Origin: Tanytarsus gracilentus
Taxonomy: Eukaryota > Arthropoda > Insecta > Diptera > Chironomidae
Length of the DNA: 64,000 nt
NCBI GenBank assembly: GCA_038502055.1
Contig: JAXRKN010000044.1
Coordinates: forward strand, 6,890,501 to 6,954,500
Direction: 5' to 3'
Made by a program: the position numbers and the translations under genes
Notes under the pieces: model-generated
The model's database searches: none
Told to the model about the DNA's origin: nothing
Seen by the model: only the letters and a program-made list of their open reading frames with translations
Shown here: piece after piece, positions 36,201 to 49,800 of the stretch
How positions within the stretch are numbered: the first letter of the stretch is position 1
Layout: each line of letters starts with the position of its first letter

Positions 36201-39200
36201 ACCCGTGCCTTTCTTATTCAATTTAATTTTTAAAACATTTCGATTGCAACATTTTATCATTTCACATCTCCCGCACGATATATTCGCTTATGCATGCCTG
36301 AATGTGGATGTTAATTAAAAAGAATTCATTGCAGAAAAGTGAATAAAAATGTTTTTTAATGAAATTTAATATTTTTATTTTTTTCTTGGTTGTTGCGACT
36401 TTCATAATTTTATATCGGTGACGAAGAGTGTAGTTTCTAAAAATTACGTAACGTATTTTAGATTTTCAAATTGTTCTTCGATGAAAATTATTAAATTTTT
36501 CCACTCCTTGATTTCACATCAGATTTTCTAAAACCTTAGACTTCATCATCAGCACGACACAAAATGAAAATAATTTTGGTCAATTGATTTTCATGATTGC
36601 CATTAAATTGCTCTATATTGAGTGACCGAGCGGGAGTCGATTGAAAAGGCAGAACAGCGAATAAATTGAAAAATAATCTCTCCGACCTCCGATGATGGTT
36701 TTTGTATCTTCACTCACTTAAAATTAATTAAATTTTCTCTCTCCAAAAACAACTTTCGCGATTGTGTGTTGAATTGTCATCATTGACAGCGGCACGAAAA
36801 GATAACAAAGGAAAAATTCTGCAGAAAAGCTTTTAATTGCTTTCAATTTAGAGCAACGCGAATAATGGCAATGCTAATGAGATTCTAATCCTCAACTTGC
36901 TTTTACTGGGAATTTTTCGTCTTCCAGATCTTTTCAGTTTCATTTCGTGTCTAACCAAATGTCGCGTTCTCAATTTTCATTTGTTACAATGATTTTTAAT
37001 TAATTCTCGCTTGCTCACTCATCCGCAACACACACACGTACAATGTACACGGTGAGGATGACGAGAAAAATTAATTAAATTGCAGGATTTTAAACACAGT
37101 TCTCCGCTGAATTTTCATGATGATAATTTGAAGTTTTTTTACACAATTAACCGCATGCAGTGAGTGTAAATTTTTAAATGAATTAATTGTTGAGTGCTGA
37201 CGAGAAATGTTTTAAAAACTTTATTTTATGTTTTTCAATGATTCGTAAATACTTTTGAAGCAATGTAATTTGGAGTATTTCAATTTTGCATAAACATTGT
37301 ACTCGCATCCACTTTTCATTTGAACAATTGAAAACTGATTAATTAACGAAGGTCGACAAGCGGCAACTATTAATTTAATTAAAATTAATTTTTTTAAGAA
37401 TTTTTTAAATTTCCTTAAGTCGTGGTAGAGTATAAAATTTAAAATCTCGCATGAAAATTGTCAGTTCAGACCGCTTGAATGTCGACAATATAATGGTAGG
37501 CAAATTATCAACAAATGCACATCACTGAACTGACATTTTCACCTTCGACTAAGCGAACAATTGATTCAAATTAATTTCATGCTTCATTGAGCGAGTGCGT
37601 TATATGGAGCGAGATTAATTTGTGATTGACTGGAAGACTCACTAATCTTTAGCTCTGCAGCATCTCAAAATTCGCTGCTATTAATCGTTTCTATTATGAA
37701 ATTTTTTTGTGTATTCAAGGGGTAAGAAATTGTTAAACAGTTAGCTAGTAATTTAGATTTTAAATTTTTTACTTTACCACGTTTTCAGTTCGCATCAATG
37801 TGAAAGTGCTGTTTTGAAAAATTTGACACGTTTCGAGATCCCGGAGATTCCGAATTCTGACCGGACTAATGATTTATATGCTCTACCTCTCTCTCTCCTC
37901 AACATAAACTCTGATGGACATTTTTGTTGTGCTTTTCATTTTTTATATCTCGCTTTTCTGTTGTTTTTTTTGCAGTCTGGACATTTTTTAAATTCAGCTT
38001 TCATATTTTTTACTCACGCTGTATTGATTTCAATGGTGCTGTTGATGCCATGAGATGAATGTTAGCATTACAAGCTCAATTCGCTTTAAACATTTTTACG
38101 TTGTGCACTCAATAAAATATGTGACTCCCATTTTTTTGTTGAAATAAAAGCAAATAAATTTTAAAAGAGATTTGAAATTTATTTTTCGCCATATTTCAAT
38201 AAAAATTATAATTTCGCCATAAATAAAACAAAATAATTTAAAATTTAAATAACAACATGTAAATTTCTTCCTTTTATGTTTTCCGCTATATCACTCCTCA
38301 AATGTTTCGTATGCATGCACAAAAGCTTGATGATTAAGAAGAGAAATCTGTGCTGAATGTGCATAAAATGCTAACACAAAGAGAAAAGGCGATGGCAAAA
38401 AAAAATTGTTGATATTTCATTTCATATTCAGAAGCAACTTACATTCGTTACATGTGTACAACATAAAGTCAGTGACAGAGCAGTCTATAACAAGACACTC
38501 CAATGATTTATGAGATATCGTTGCGTTCATTTCCTTTTATATTACAATTCAGTCGAGGAATGGAAACTTTACCAAAACCCTCAATGATTTTAAAAAAATA
38601 CAAATGTTTTTTTAAAAATAAAAAACTTTTCAGAGGTTTCCAAATTAATTTCGTTGTTGAAAAAAAGAGAGGAAAGTTAACAAAACAAGAGTCCTTATCA
38701 TGGTGAAATCAATGTAAATATTGTAAAAAGAATCTTTTACATTTTTAGATATACATTGAAGAAGTCAAGGCTGGCGCTGTCGTTATGTTGAACTTGGCAG
38801 CGATGATTTAGCGAATTTTTCTTAGGAAAAAAAGTCGCGCGTGTGTTGCATTGATTTCACATGGAAGGAAATTATTTTTATCTCAGCGGTCATTGATTGC
38901 GAGTTATTTTGTGTTACTAAAACTCATTTTAAGGAAGTCAATTTTAATATCAACACACATTGTGTCGTAAAAAAAAATTTCGCCTTTATGTGAATTCAAA
39001 ACAAGTTTCAAAAATACTTTTTATCTACGTAATTTTCAACTCCTTTTTTAAATTATTCCAAAAAAAATTAATTAATTATTACAAAGTTATTTTTATTCGC
39101 TTCTTTTACGGTTATAAAAGTAATTTTAATCAAAATCATTTCTATAAAAATCTTCGATAATGAACCCACGTAAAAAATTCGTAAATTCATCATTTAACAA

Positions 39201-42200
39201 TTAGAAAAAAAATCTTAAATTGAATGAATCCATTTTTAGATAAATCCCACATAAGAAAATTTCTCGTATAATTTTTATTTATAAAATTTCTATTGAAAAA
39301 AAAGTTGAACAAAAGAAAATATTCTGAAGAGAGTTATGTTTAAATGTTTAAAATAGAATTGTGGCTATAAATCAAAAAGCACTCACTTGACTAAAATAAA
39401 AAGGTTTTTCTTAACGTGGGATCAATCAAAATGTTGAGAAATATTTTTTTTTTCACTATGAACAAAATGAAGTGTAAAAATAATAAACGAAAATTGTTAG
39501 AATATTAACAGAGGTGTTTAAAAAAATTGAATTCCAAAAATTTCAGCTTAAATAAGTGTTTAAATAAAACTTGAGATTTTTTGGTTCAGATTTTATTAAA
39601 ACACTTTTTTAATATAAATTCCTTTTAATATTTAAAAAAATTAATAAACTTGTTAGCGGATTTCATGAAATAGAAAAAAATCACGTACAAAAGAAAATAT
39701 TTAAATCCGAGTTTTAAGCCTCAATTCACATAACTTGTTCACAATTTGCTATGAAAAGATTACACATAAATACAATTTTCCTCATCGACTCAATCTTTCC
39801 AAACAAAATACTTTATCAGAAGAAAATTTATTAAACCGCAAAAATGTTTTCATATCTTCTTACAAAACGTATTTTCGATGGCTTTTCCACCGTTGTGGAG
39901 TCTACAATAAATAATCTCTTCAGCAGGCGAAAATACATACACTCAATTTCTTCGTAAAATGAATAAGTGGGAAAAGGTGAAGATTTTCCTTTTACAGCCC
40001 ACATATGAACACCTCATCTCATCATTTTTGCTCGTTATCAATTCATTTTAAACCTGGATATGTATAATGCGGATGATGTATAATGATGATATAATGGAAG
40101 GGAGCACTTCAATCAGCAGAAATTATCAAGGGAGCTTTTTCGAGTGTACGAGTGAGTGGCAACAAAATGCAATGTGGTTAAATTTCTTCTTTTTTTGCAG
40201 ATCCTTAAAGCAAACCTTTAAGTGCCGACAAAAGAATTTCATATGAGTGAAGCATGTGCGCATGAGTAAAGAGAAACTCGACAGGGTTGCGTAAAAGTTG
40301 CTCACTTTTAGCATAGAGTTACAGAATATTTTTTGATAAGAAACATCATCAAGCAGTTCTTCGTGTGACTTTAAACGATCAAGACGCGAATAATTTTGGA
40401 AATTTATTTTTGACATCAAAAAAGAGTTTCACTGAAGAAAGCAGTAAGTGACACAAGAAAAGGGATTAAGACATCATTTTGTGAGCATTAATTTCACTTC
40501 ATTAAGAAGTCAAGTGTGCGCGATTAAATCATATCCTCGACTTAATGCGGCTCGTATGCATTTAATGATCATCTTCTTAAAATAAATCAAGCTGAAAACA
40601 CAGAGAGAGTAAATTATAATTAATTTTAGTGAAAAGTGTAATTTATGCTGGTTTGAGGCCGCATGAAAAGGGTTCACATAGCTGTCCAGTTAGTGCCTCT
40701 CCTCTGAAAAATGATTGAAAAGGAGTAGTTGAATAATAGGAAGAAGAGTGTGAAAGATAAAGTGAAAAACTTTTGTAATTAATTACATTTTTCACTCTTT
40801 TGTTTTATGGTTTGAAATAAAAATTAGTAGAGGGATGTCCGAAAAAAATGAGAAATTTCAAAAAACATAAATAAATTTTTTTGAACACAATCAAAGATAT
40901 CATTTCAAAATTTTTGAAAATAAAATAATTCATTTAAAAATTGAAAAATTCTAAAACTATTTTAATGAGTTAAAAAAATTTTCAACCCCTTTTAAAATTT
41001 TCCATCTAGCAAACTTGTAAAATTTCTTCTTAAAGCACCAGAAATAAAACCGCAACAACACGATGATAAATTGATTTTGGGTACTGAACGTGAACAAAAG
41101 CAAAAACAACAGCAAAACAAATTGAAAAGTGTGAGATGTGCAAAAAAGTGTGTAAATTAGTTGCGAGCGAGTGAAAAATAATCTCTGGATAAGTGCCAAG
41201 GATAATCTAGAACCGGATAAGGAATTTAAATTCACCTTCGACACTCGGATGGCTTTTTCTTTTAATGGCTGTCTATTATGTGGCAAGCAAACTTTCGATT
41301 GTTGCTTGTAGCACAACTTGCATCGCGATACGAAGGCGACGAAGTAAATGTGCGAATAAAAGCAAATTACCAAGTAATGAGGATAACAATAAAGGAGAAA
41401 GTTGGAAAACTAAAGAGGTCAGTGATTTTTTATAGGCGGTATTTTTTGTCACATTAGCATGCATACGAATGAAAAAGTTTTGAGGATTTTTTTGGGTCTT
41501 TTAAACTTTTCTTTTTTGGAGCAAATGTCAACATCTGTTTTTCACTCGAATGAAATGTTTTAAAGCTTTTTTCTGGCTTTAAAAATGCTGATGAAAATAA
41601 AAACTTGAAAAACATAAAAAAATCTTGGAAAATTTAAATTTGCATTTTAATTTTATGACTCAAAAGTTTTTATATTTGGCAAAATTCTTCACATCTCAAA
41701 TCAGTTTTAAAAAGATTAATTTTAATATTTTTTATGTCGACAATTTAGTAAAATCACCACATTTTCCTACCTCAATTTTAACGTCAACTACAATGTCAGT
41801 AGTGTCCTTCACACTCCTCCATTCATAGAAATATGTTGCGAGCCACAGATGAACAAGAAAGAACCTTTTTTTGTCCTCACTCGACACATAATCCTAAACG
41901 AAAAAAAGGGAAACTTTGCGTCGCCTTTGGTCTTCGAGGACAATTTGGATATAATATGCATACAAATATGCTCTCCACATTAAATGAGATTAGTGTAAGC
42001 GAGGCTTTGCCTCAAATTCAATTGTCTTAGACTAATTTCATCTGCTTAAAATCGCAATCGCAAACAGAATATGTAATTCGAACACAAATGGAATCAATGA
42101 TAAGAAGAAATATGAAAATGGAATTTGGATATTTTTCGAGGGTTGAAATCGGACAGAAATTTAGTAATAAAATATCCATCCCTCGCATCTAAATATTCAC

Positions 42201-42451
42201 ATGAGACATTTACCAAATTGAATAAATTGGAGTAAATTGCCATCTTCATTGTGAAGAATTTCCGGCATCTGTCTCATACCCTTAATGAGTAAATCATGTC
42301 TAAGGACATTGTGAGTGGTAAATTGAATAATGTGAAAGTACTTTCTCATGCACTAAGTGAATATCTTAAAGGCTATTAGAGCTGAGGGATTAGAATAAAT
42401 CATGCGATTTAAGAGCCTTCATCTTGATCGAGTCTAAGTTCAGAATTTTTA
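33286..42451. other. 9-kb stretch without recognised genes
   Basis: Long AT-rich region. Open frames such as 33427-33711, 36115-36318, 37814-38053 and 40957-41464 are short and compositionally biased, and have no motifs or plausible partner exons. One stable-looking hairpin (37453-37540) is listed separately. The region may include 5' introns of the exchange factor downstream. Confidence 0.45.
37453..37540 (+). ncRNA. candidate hairpin RNA (pre-miRNA-sized)
   Basis: GAAAATTGTCAGTTCAG at 37453-37469 pairs with CTGAACTGACATTTTC at 37525-37540 apart from one bulged T. Partial pairing continues inward (TGAATGTCGACAAT against ATTATCAACAAATGCA) to a loop near GGTAGGC. The 88-base length and imperfect stem fit a pre-miRNA, but I do not recognise a known miRNA seed, and AT-rich DNA yields chance hairpins. 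Confidence 0.25.
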
Positions 42452-43393
42452 GCGTAACCCACAAATTTAACGCTTTATGCTCGTATTCTGTCCGTCCGTC
42501 CGTCCGTCCGTCTTCCGTCCGTCCGTCCGTCCGTCCGTCTGCACAAGCGAGTCTCGGTCCCTGGACCAGCTAGAGCTTCTAGTTTTCGCCAGATGGTGCT
42601 CTTAGGGTCTATATGTGCAGGCACTGACTATTTTTTGAGTCATGACCTATGTCGTGCCATGGACGGCCATACTCCATTTTTCATCAAATTTTTTCTTTAT
42701 GCTTCATGGGTTCGTTGCTCGTATTGGACCAGAAATCATTGCATTTTCTAACTTACCAGAATCATTACATCATATTTTTCGAGTCGTGCCTATGGTCGTC
42801 CACAACAGCCAAATGTCCATTTTCAACTATTTTCATGGGTTCTTGACTCGTGATTACAGGAATCGATTGATATAATATTTTTGAGAATGTCCATCATGGC
42901 CGGCCAGCAGTGCCACGGACACCAAAATTTCATTTTCAACTATGGCTTCATTTCTCGTTGAACTCGTAATTGAACCAGGAACTAATGGCATTATATTTTT
43001 ATGAATGTCCATCATGGAATGCCAGTATTGCCACTGACATCCAAAATGTCCATTTTTCAAACTATCTTCATGTATCGTTGAACTCGTGATTGACCAGGAA
43101 TCTATTACATAATATTTTTATAAATGCTAATCAAGGCCGGCCAGTAGTGCCACGGACAGCCAAAATGTCCATTTTTCAGAACTATGACTTCATGGGTATC
43201 GTTGAACTCGTAATTGGACCAGGAATCTAATGACATAGACGATTTTTGAAAAATTGTCGAACAGGACTGCCACGGACAGCCAAAGTGTCCGGATTGACTT
43301 AAACTCATTTTTTATGCACTTGATTTTCAAACACTGATCTGTTACAAGTGGGTTACGCGGCAACACCCACGTGTGGGTTTTGAAACATTTTTT
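42452..43393 (+). repeat. dispersed satellite-type element, copy 2 (best preserved)
   Basis: Left part: GCGTAACCCAC at 42452-42462, then (GTCC)n from about 42488 to 42540, then the CGCCAGATGGTGCTCTT segment. About five ~120-bp units follow with landmarks near 42672, 42812, 42932, 43052 and 43169. The end block contains GTGGGTTACGC (43348-43358), the exact inverse of the left end, and then a hairpin (ACCCAC/GTGGGT, 43365-43378). The last ~100 bp are identical to 2434-2534. The 11-bp inverse pair suggests a DNA-type element, but shared sequence continues ~35 bp past the right member, so the true edge is not settled. No protein is encoded. Confidence 0.8.
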
Positions 43394-46300
43394 CAGCCTT
43401 ATAGAGGGAAAATAAATGTAAGGTCATTATTTTTTGATTTATTGGGTAATTTTCTTAAACATTCACTTTGATGAAACTTTCATGTGTAACAATTTTGAGA
43501 TGAAAGATGTGAGTGCTCTTACTTCAACCGAAAGAGCATTAAAACTTTTTTTGCTGAAAGCTTTTCGAGAGAATTTTAATTTACGTAAAATTTTTTGAGG
43601 GTTGAAAGGTAAAAAATTTGAAATCAGGCTTTGAGGGTTATTTAAGAATTATAAATAGGAAATTTTTAAAGCTTTGAAATTTTTTTTAGTAAAATTTTCT
43701 CATTTTAGGAGAGAAAAAATTTTGTCCAATTTTCTCGATTTTTTTTTATTAATTTTTAAAGGTTCTTTAAATTTTATTTCATTTAGGATCAGTTTAATTT
43801 TTCATCAGATCCTTATCATTGTTAATCCAAAAATCGTCGAGTCTCTCATTAAGATCTTTTTCTATCTAAAAACTCTCCTTTCACAGAGGATTTAGATTGT
43901 TGAAAAATAAAATTAGTCCTTTATAAGTTTCTTTACACAAAATTCGTAAAAACACGTTTTTGTCCTCGCCACATACACAAGTAAAGGAAATGTCTTTTCA
44001 CCATTAAGAGTCAAGGCAAAAATATATGGCCATCGATAACAATAAAATTGGTGGATAGAAAAAGGACTTCTTCCCTTTCTTCTCGATCCATCATTGACAA
44101 AAACTTTCCCATCCCAATTCATTTCGAAGAATATTTACGGTGATTTTGGTTAAAGCTAATGTTCAGAAGTAGTTTTTTGTCCAGTCATCACTTTTTTTGA
44201 TCAATTTAAGTGAAACTGCGTGATTTCTGAAAAAAATCGGGTTGGACACTTTATATAGATTTCGCAAACATTTAAAGTGCTTTAAAAAATATTTAAACGT
44301 TTTCGTCTCAAGAAAATTCGTAATGACAAATTTCATTCCCCCCCGCTCATAACTCAAAACTTCCTCAATCTCTTAAGGCACTTACAAAGATGAAATGAGT
44401 TGCTTAGAAGATAATAAAAAGCGAACATGGGTTTTTTACTGTGAGTAAAATTCACGGACATCCATAAATCTCGCCGCTTCGCTTTTTATGCGAGGCCACA
44501 GAAAATATAATAGAATTTTTTTCTCTTTTCCGCACGCAAAAAAGAAAAGATTTAATTTGAAATTTAAATCATAAAAATGTGAATTGAGATGTGAAAAGAT
44601 AAAAGGTCTCGAGTCGAGAAGTTGCTTTATTGCCACCACCTGCTATAACATCTTCGTCTTCTTCTCCTTTTATTTCATTATCATTTTCCACTCAATTGAA
44701 AATCTTTTGTTCTTATACTTTATTTAACGCTCGATTTGAGAGGCGATTTTTTGAAAAAGGGATTCTTTGGGTATGAAAATATTTTTTTATCATCACAAAA
44801 CAAAATGGCTTAAGATGTAAAGAAAGGTTTATTTTTAGTATTCAGTAAAGATGATTTGCATCCTTTTTTCACTCTTTTTTTATACTTACAAACAAGTCAT
44901 CATGTCATATTCTCTGCATACCAGACAAAAATCGAATTTTGCTTGTAATTTCATCTATCATCTGGTGACTAGAAAGTTAAAGAACAATGTTATGTGATAC
45001 ATCAAATTAAAATCTTGCTAATTAAGGCTTGAAAATAATTTCATTTAAGTAGTTGAATATCCTTTGACTGTCTCCATTTAATTTGGTAACACTATAAGAT
45101 AAACTCAAGTTTTTTTTTAAATTTTTAGTGATTTTCCGTGATTTAGTTTATTTATCTTTCAGTGCTTAAGTTGTAATTAAAGCTATTTTATTTCCCATAA
45201 AAAAATAAAAAGGAGTATTAAAAAAATAGAAGGGAAATTTTTAAAAAGTTTTTTTTAACTTTTTTATTATTCTTTTATCTACATATGAATAAAAGAAGGA
45301 AAGTGGCAAGGGTTGAAAACCTTCAAAATTATTAAAATTTGTTAGTCAACTTTATTTATTTTTTCACTAATTATTCTCTCGACACTCTTCAAAAATTTCA
45401 ATTAATCTTTCATCCCTGGAGGGAAAATATCCTTTTATACTCTTAACATCGACTTATAAAGCCAATAACGAGTAAGAAAACGAAAGAATTTTTTATCATG
45501 TGCTAGAAAAAAGATGGAAATAATTTTTTAGCTTTAAGGTTAAAAAATGTATTCAATGTTCACATGAACTGAAAATGCCTTTAAGCTTTCTGGAATGTTT
45601 TATTATCTTATTTCTACATAGCTGCTTGCATCAATGAATAGTGTTGATAATAATGATGATGTCTACCTTTATATATCAACTTTCAATTCGTATGATGGTT
45701 GATATTGGCAGTCGGGATGTTTTCTGTATATAAATATACATTTAATTTAATTAAGGATGTATCCATGGCATGAGGCATTGAATTACAAATCATTTCATTT
45801 CCTTAATTTACCTTCACTTAGCTTGAGGAGAGTTTTTGGGTTGATTTCTCTCGTTGCGTTGTTAGCTTTATGTTTCAATTTTGATGAGAAATGAAAAGTT
45901 TGTAAATAGTTGAAATTCGTAGAGAGAAAAAGCTTTTGAGTAAAATTGATTCAAAACTTTTCCGTAAATAATCAATCTGAGGCTTTTAAAAGTTATTTAG
46001 AAACTAATTTGGGAGAGAATTTTATTTCTCAAATATTTTAAAGTTTAATCACTTTTCTGACTTAAAACCTCAGGGAATTTAATCCCTAGACATGACTGGA
46101 GCTAGTTCACGTTCGTTTCGAGACAAATCTCTCAAGAGTGTTTTTCTTAAATTTGCAATTGAATTTTCTAAGTCTTTCAGCACTCGGCAACGTGTTTAGG
46201 TTGAAAATAAATTGACATTAAATAAATTGAGTTTCAAATTGAAATGCAGAAAAATGGAAAAGAGCTTTTGAAATTCAAATTAAGAATAAAGCTCTAAAAT

Positions 46301-46877
46301 ATTCACAGATCGACAAAAAAAATCAACATTTAAAAATTTCAGACAGACTTTAGTGATCAAATTACGCAACTTAATTTCTAACATGCAATTAATTTCATTA
46401 ATTTATTTTCTGATCATTAATTTGCTAATGTTGAACTGAGAAATTTCTGTTTGATGTATTGCAAATATTTTGCTCAAAAAAAGGTTTCGAACTCAAAATT
46501 AGCATTACATAAAATTTATTTCTCAACTCATCAACATGAGCGTTAATAAATTACGATTAAAAGTATGAAACATTGGAAAATAAAAATTAATCATTCCTCT
46601 CAAAAAAGTGTCACAAAACTTTCTCCATCATTAAGACATCAAAATTTGAAAAATCTCTCAGCAAACAGCTTGAAAGAAATCCAACCGGAAGTGGAAAAGT
46701 CAACAATTTTCATAGAAATTTGTGGGATGTTGATGAAAGATAAAACTTTTTTTTTCTGGGTATGGGTTGCACGAAAAAGGAAGGAAGGAGTTTGTTTATA
46801 AATAAAACCTCAGGATATCTTTCTTCCGTTCATGATCTCTCATCAATCATTTTTCTTCTCTTTCCTTTTTTTCGCAG
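43394..46877. other. gene-free stretch upstream of the first coding exon of the exchange factor
   Basis: No coding exon found. A pyrimidine tract and AG at 46861-46877 show that the exon with the start codon is preceded by an intron, so one or more untranslated exons of the downstream gene probably lie in or beyond this stretch. Confidence 0.45.
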
Positions 46878-46886
46878 TTGATCAAC

Positions 46887-49800
46887 ATGGGCTTTTCATC
46901 ATCTGTGGATACGATCTGCGGCACCTCGAAGCAATTTCCCGAAAATCTCTGTCAAGCCGGAGCGGATATTGAAAAGGTAAGGCTTTAAATTAAAGCATGC
47001 TGACAAAATAAGCTAAGTCGTGAAAAATGCGGGAAAACAGAAGAAGAAAATTCTAGGAATGGACAATCTTGTTTAACTTTCCATAATGTTCTCACTCATA
47101 GAATTTTGATTGAATTCGCAAGTCAAATAACCAGATTACATCTATCAAGTTTCTACCACGAGATTTTCACAAAAAAATCTCAGTGAATAAGAAATTCCTG
47201 AAAAAAAGCAAGAAGAATTTTAATAACTTTCAATGCGAAATTTGAGGACTATGAATAAGCTGTTAGCACATTATGCGAAATGTTTTTTTCCTCTAGAGCT
47301 TTATTCTCTTTCATTCGGCATTCGCTATTATCATGCCCACCTTTTTTTATTAATTTTCATTTCTTTGAAGGAGAAAATCATTTTTCATCTTTGTTAAGGT
47401 TTCTAATAAAAGAAGAAATGTTTTTGTACCTCATTATTATTCTCTCTCTTATTCTCTTCCATTTAAAGCGTTGTTATAGCAAAATAATAATATAGAAAAC
47501 TGTAAATGCAGCCAAGCTATTAATGAAAAATTTCCTCTCTTGTTTTTCCGCACCATTTTCAATATTAAAAAAATAAAATAAAGTTTTATCTTTGGGTGCG
47601 AGTCAGGTGAAGCAAGCACGTGAATGAAATTGTTTTTTTAGCCACAAAGAAGGGGCGAAAATTATTGTGGGCAGCGGATGGTGGAGGAAAAAAGAGGTTG
47701 TGGCTATGCGTAAATTATGTGAGGGATTTTTCGTTCATTATTATAATGGAGAGGATGATCTAGGCGGCTAATTTAAAAAAGTTTATGAGGATGAATTGTT
47801 AAAGAGGGAATTTAAAATTTTGTTGCTTTCGATCAGAAGTTGAATTCGATTTAAATTTTGACCAATCAGAGGAGAAATTTTATGATATTTTTCGATCGAC
47901 TTCAACCTCTGGCTTAAAAACATCTATTCAAATTTTTTGAATCCGTTAAAGTATTAAAAATTTGTTAGCAATAAATTTCATGACAAAAGTTCGTAATTTA
48001 TTGATCGCTCAGGTGACTCCAATATTTTTAATGCTCTCGAAGCGACTGCAACAATTGAATGATTAATGTTCTTGTTTTCAACAACAGCATTCATCATTCC
48101 GGAAGCGTGAAATTTACTGCACATGGTGGTAGTTTATAGCCACGACCAATTTTCGATATCATTTCACCTCTTTTCATGCATAAATTCAGAAATCGCAAAT
48201 CATTCACTTGTGAAAATTTGATTTCGAACGAAATAATTGAAAATTGCCTTTTTTTGCTCATCTCGATATCCAATCTGATAACTTCCGGTGCACACACACG
48301 CAATGTGAGACCTGTGTTGATATTTATTTGTGACATTCACAGATCGAGCTGATACTTTTCCTAAATTATTCATGAGTGAACTTTTCAAGCTAGAAAATTT
48401 AAATAAATTTTCATCTCACATGTCCACAATCATGAAGAGTTTAATGCATAAATTAATTGACGACAGAAAAAGACTCAATGGCAGTAACCTGAGCTTAAAC
48501 TTTTCAATATTCATGTAGATAAAATTTTAAATCGTTTCTAATTGAATTTTGATGAACTTTTATTTAATTTTGCTCTCAAGATGTAGAAACTTTTCTAAAA
48601 AATCAAAATTTATTAATTGAATTGAGAAAGTTTTGATACCTTTTAGTGATGGTAAATGGTGAGGAAATTCAATTGAAACTTTAGAGCATTTCTCACAAAA
48701 GAAAGAAGAAGAAAACTTCAACAAAGTCGAGAGGAAATTCAAGATTTTCAAATTGAGCGGAAAGCTGCCTTTGTCAAAACTTTCAGTAATTAATTTGAAG
48801 TGTTTTAACTTCTCATTAAACGAGGGTAGAATGAGAGATGAGATTACCCGCTGTGATGCTTGTTTTGGATGCTATCAATTCACCTAATTAATAATTTAGC
48901 AAGTCAACCGTGATGGCGGGCAAAAAGTTTTAAATGAAAGCATTGATTAATTAAATGAAGCGAGCAAATAAGTTTGTTAACGAGAGATTTATTGATCAGG
49001 TACAAAAATATACAAAAATCTAAAATTTAGGTTATTCAAATAAAATTAAAAATTTATCCTGCTTCGAAAAATTCTCATTAAAATTTTTCGCATCTAAAAA
49101 TAATTTTCTATCCTGCTCGTATCAGACATTATGTTAATTCAGCACGACTTTGTGTGTGTAGGAGAGAGAAGATGAGGAAACAGGAAGAGTTTGATAATAA
49201 ATTAAGTTTTTTAATTTTAGGCTGTTAAAAGAAAATTTTCAAGTTTTAAATAAATCTGAAGAATTTTTGAAATTTTAGAAAATTATTTAAATTAATTTTC
49301 TTAATTTCTAAATTTAATTTTCAAATTTATAATTTTTTTAAATCCAGTTTCCACCCCTGGAAAAAGCTCACAATTTGATAATAAATCAGCTATTTCTGAG
49401 TGTTGCTCGGAGCTGAGATTTCTCGTGTATATGTTCATGACTGTGCGAAAAACAAAATCAAAATATTTTTCCTTATTTTTTCCATTATTTGCCACCCCTT
49501 TCCTCACTTCGCTGCCATGAGAAAGATTATGATGCATGAATATATCGCGCGCACACTTTAGAGTGATGAATGATGCCGGCAGATGAGAATTATGCACGAA
49601 ATGTTTTCGACGCTAAAACTGTGATACACAATTTCGATGTCGTTGAATGAAAATGTACTTAAAGTGCTTTCGTCGTTCCATCACACACTTCACACATTCT
49701 ATCGTTCGCTAATTCAGCATGAAAATCCAAAAATGCGTTTTTGTTTGCATTTTCCCCGAAGGAGGAATTTTAAAACTGCAAAAAGCAACATGATGTGAGT

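Noticed and set aside
40957..41464. Minus-strand open frames of 138 and 62 codons
   Set aside because: Composition follows the AT- and CAA/GAA-rich DNA. No motif, splice partners or signal structure supports a protein.
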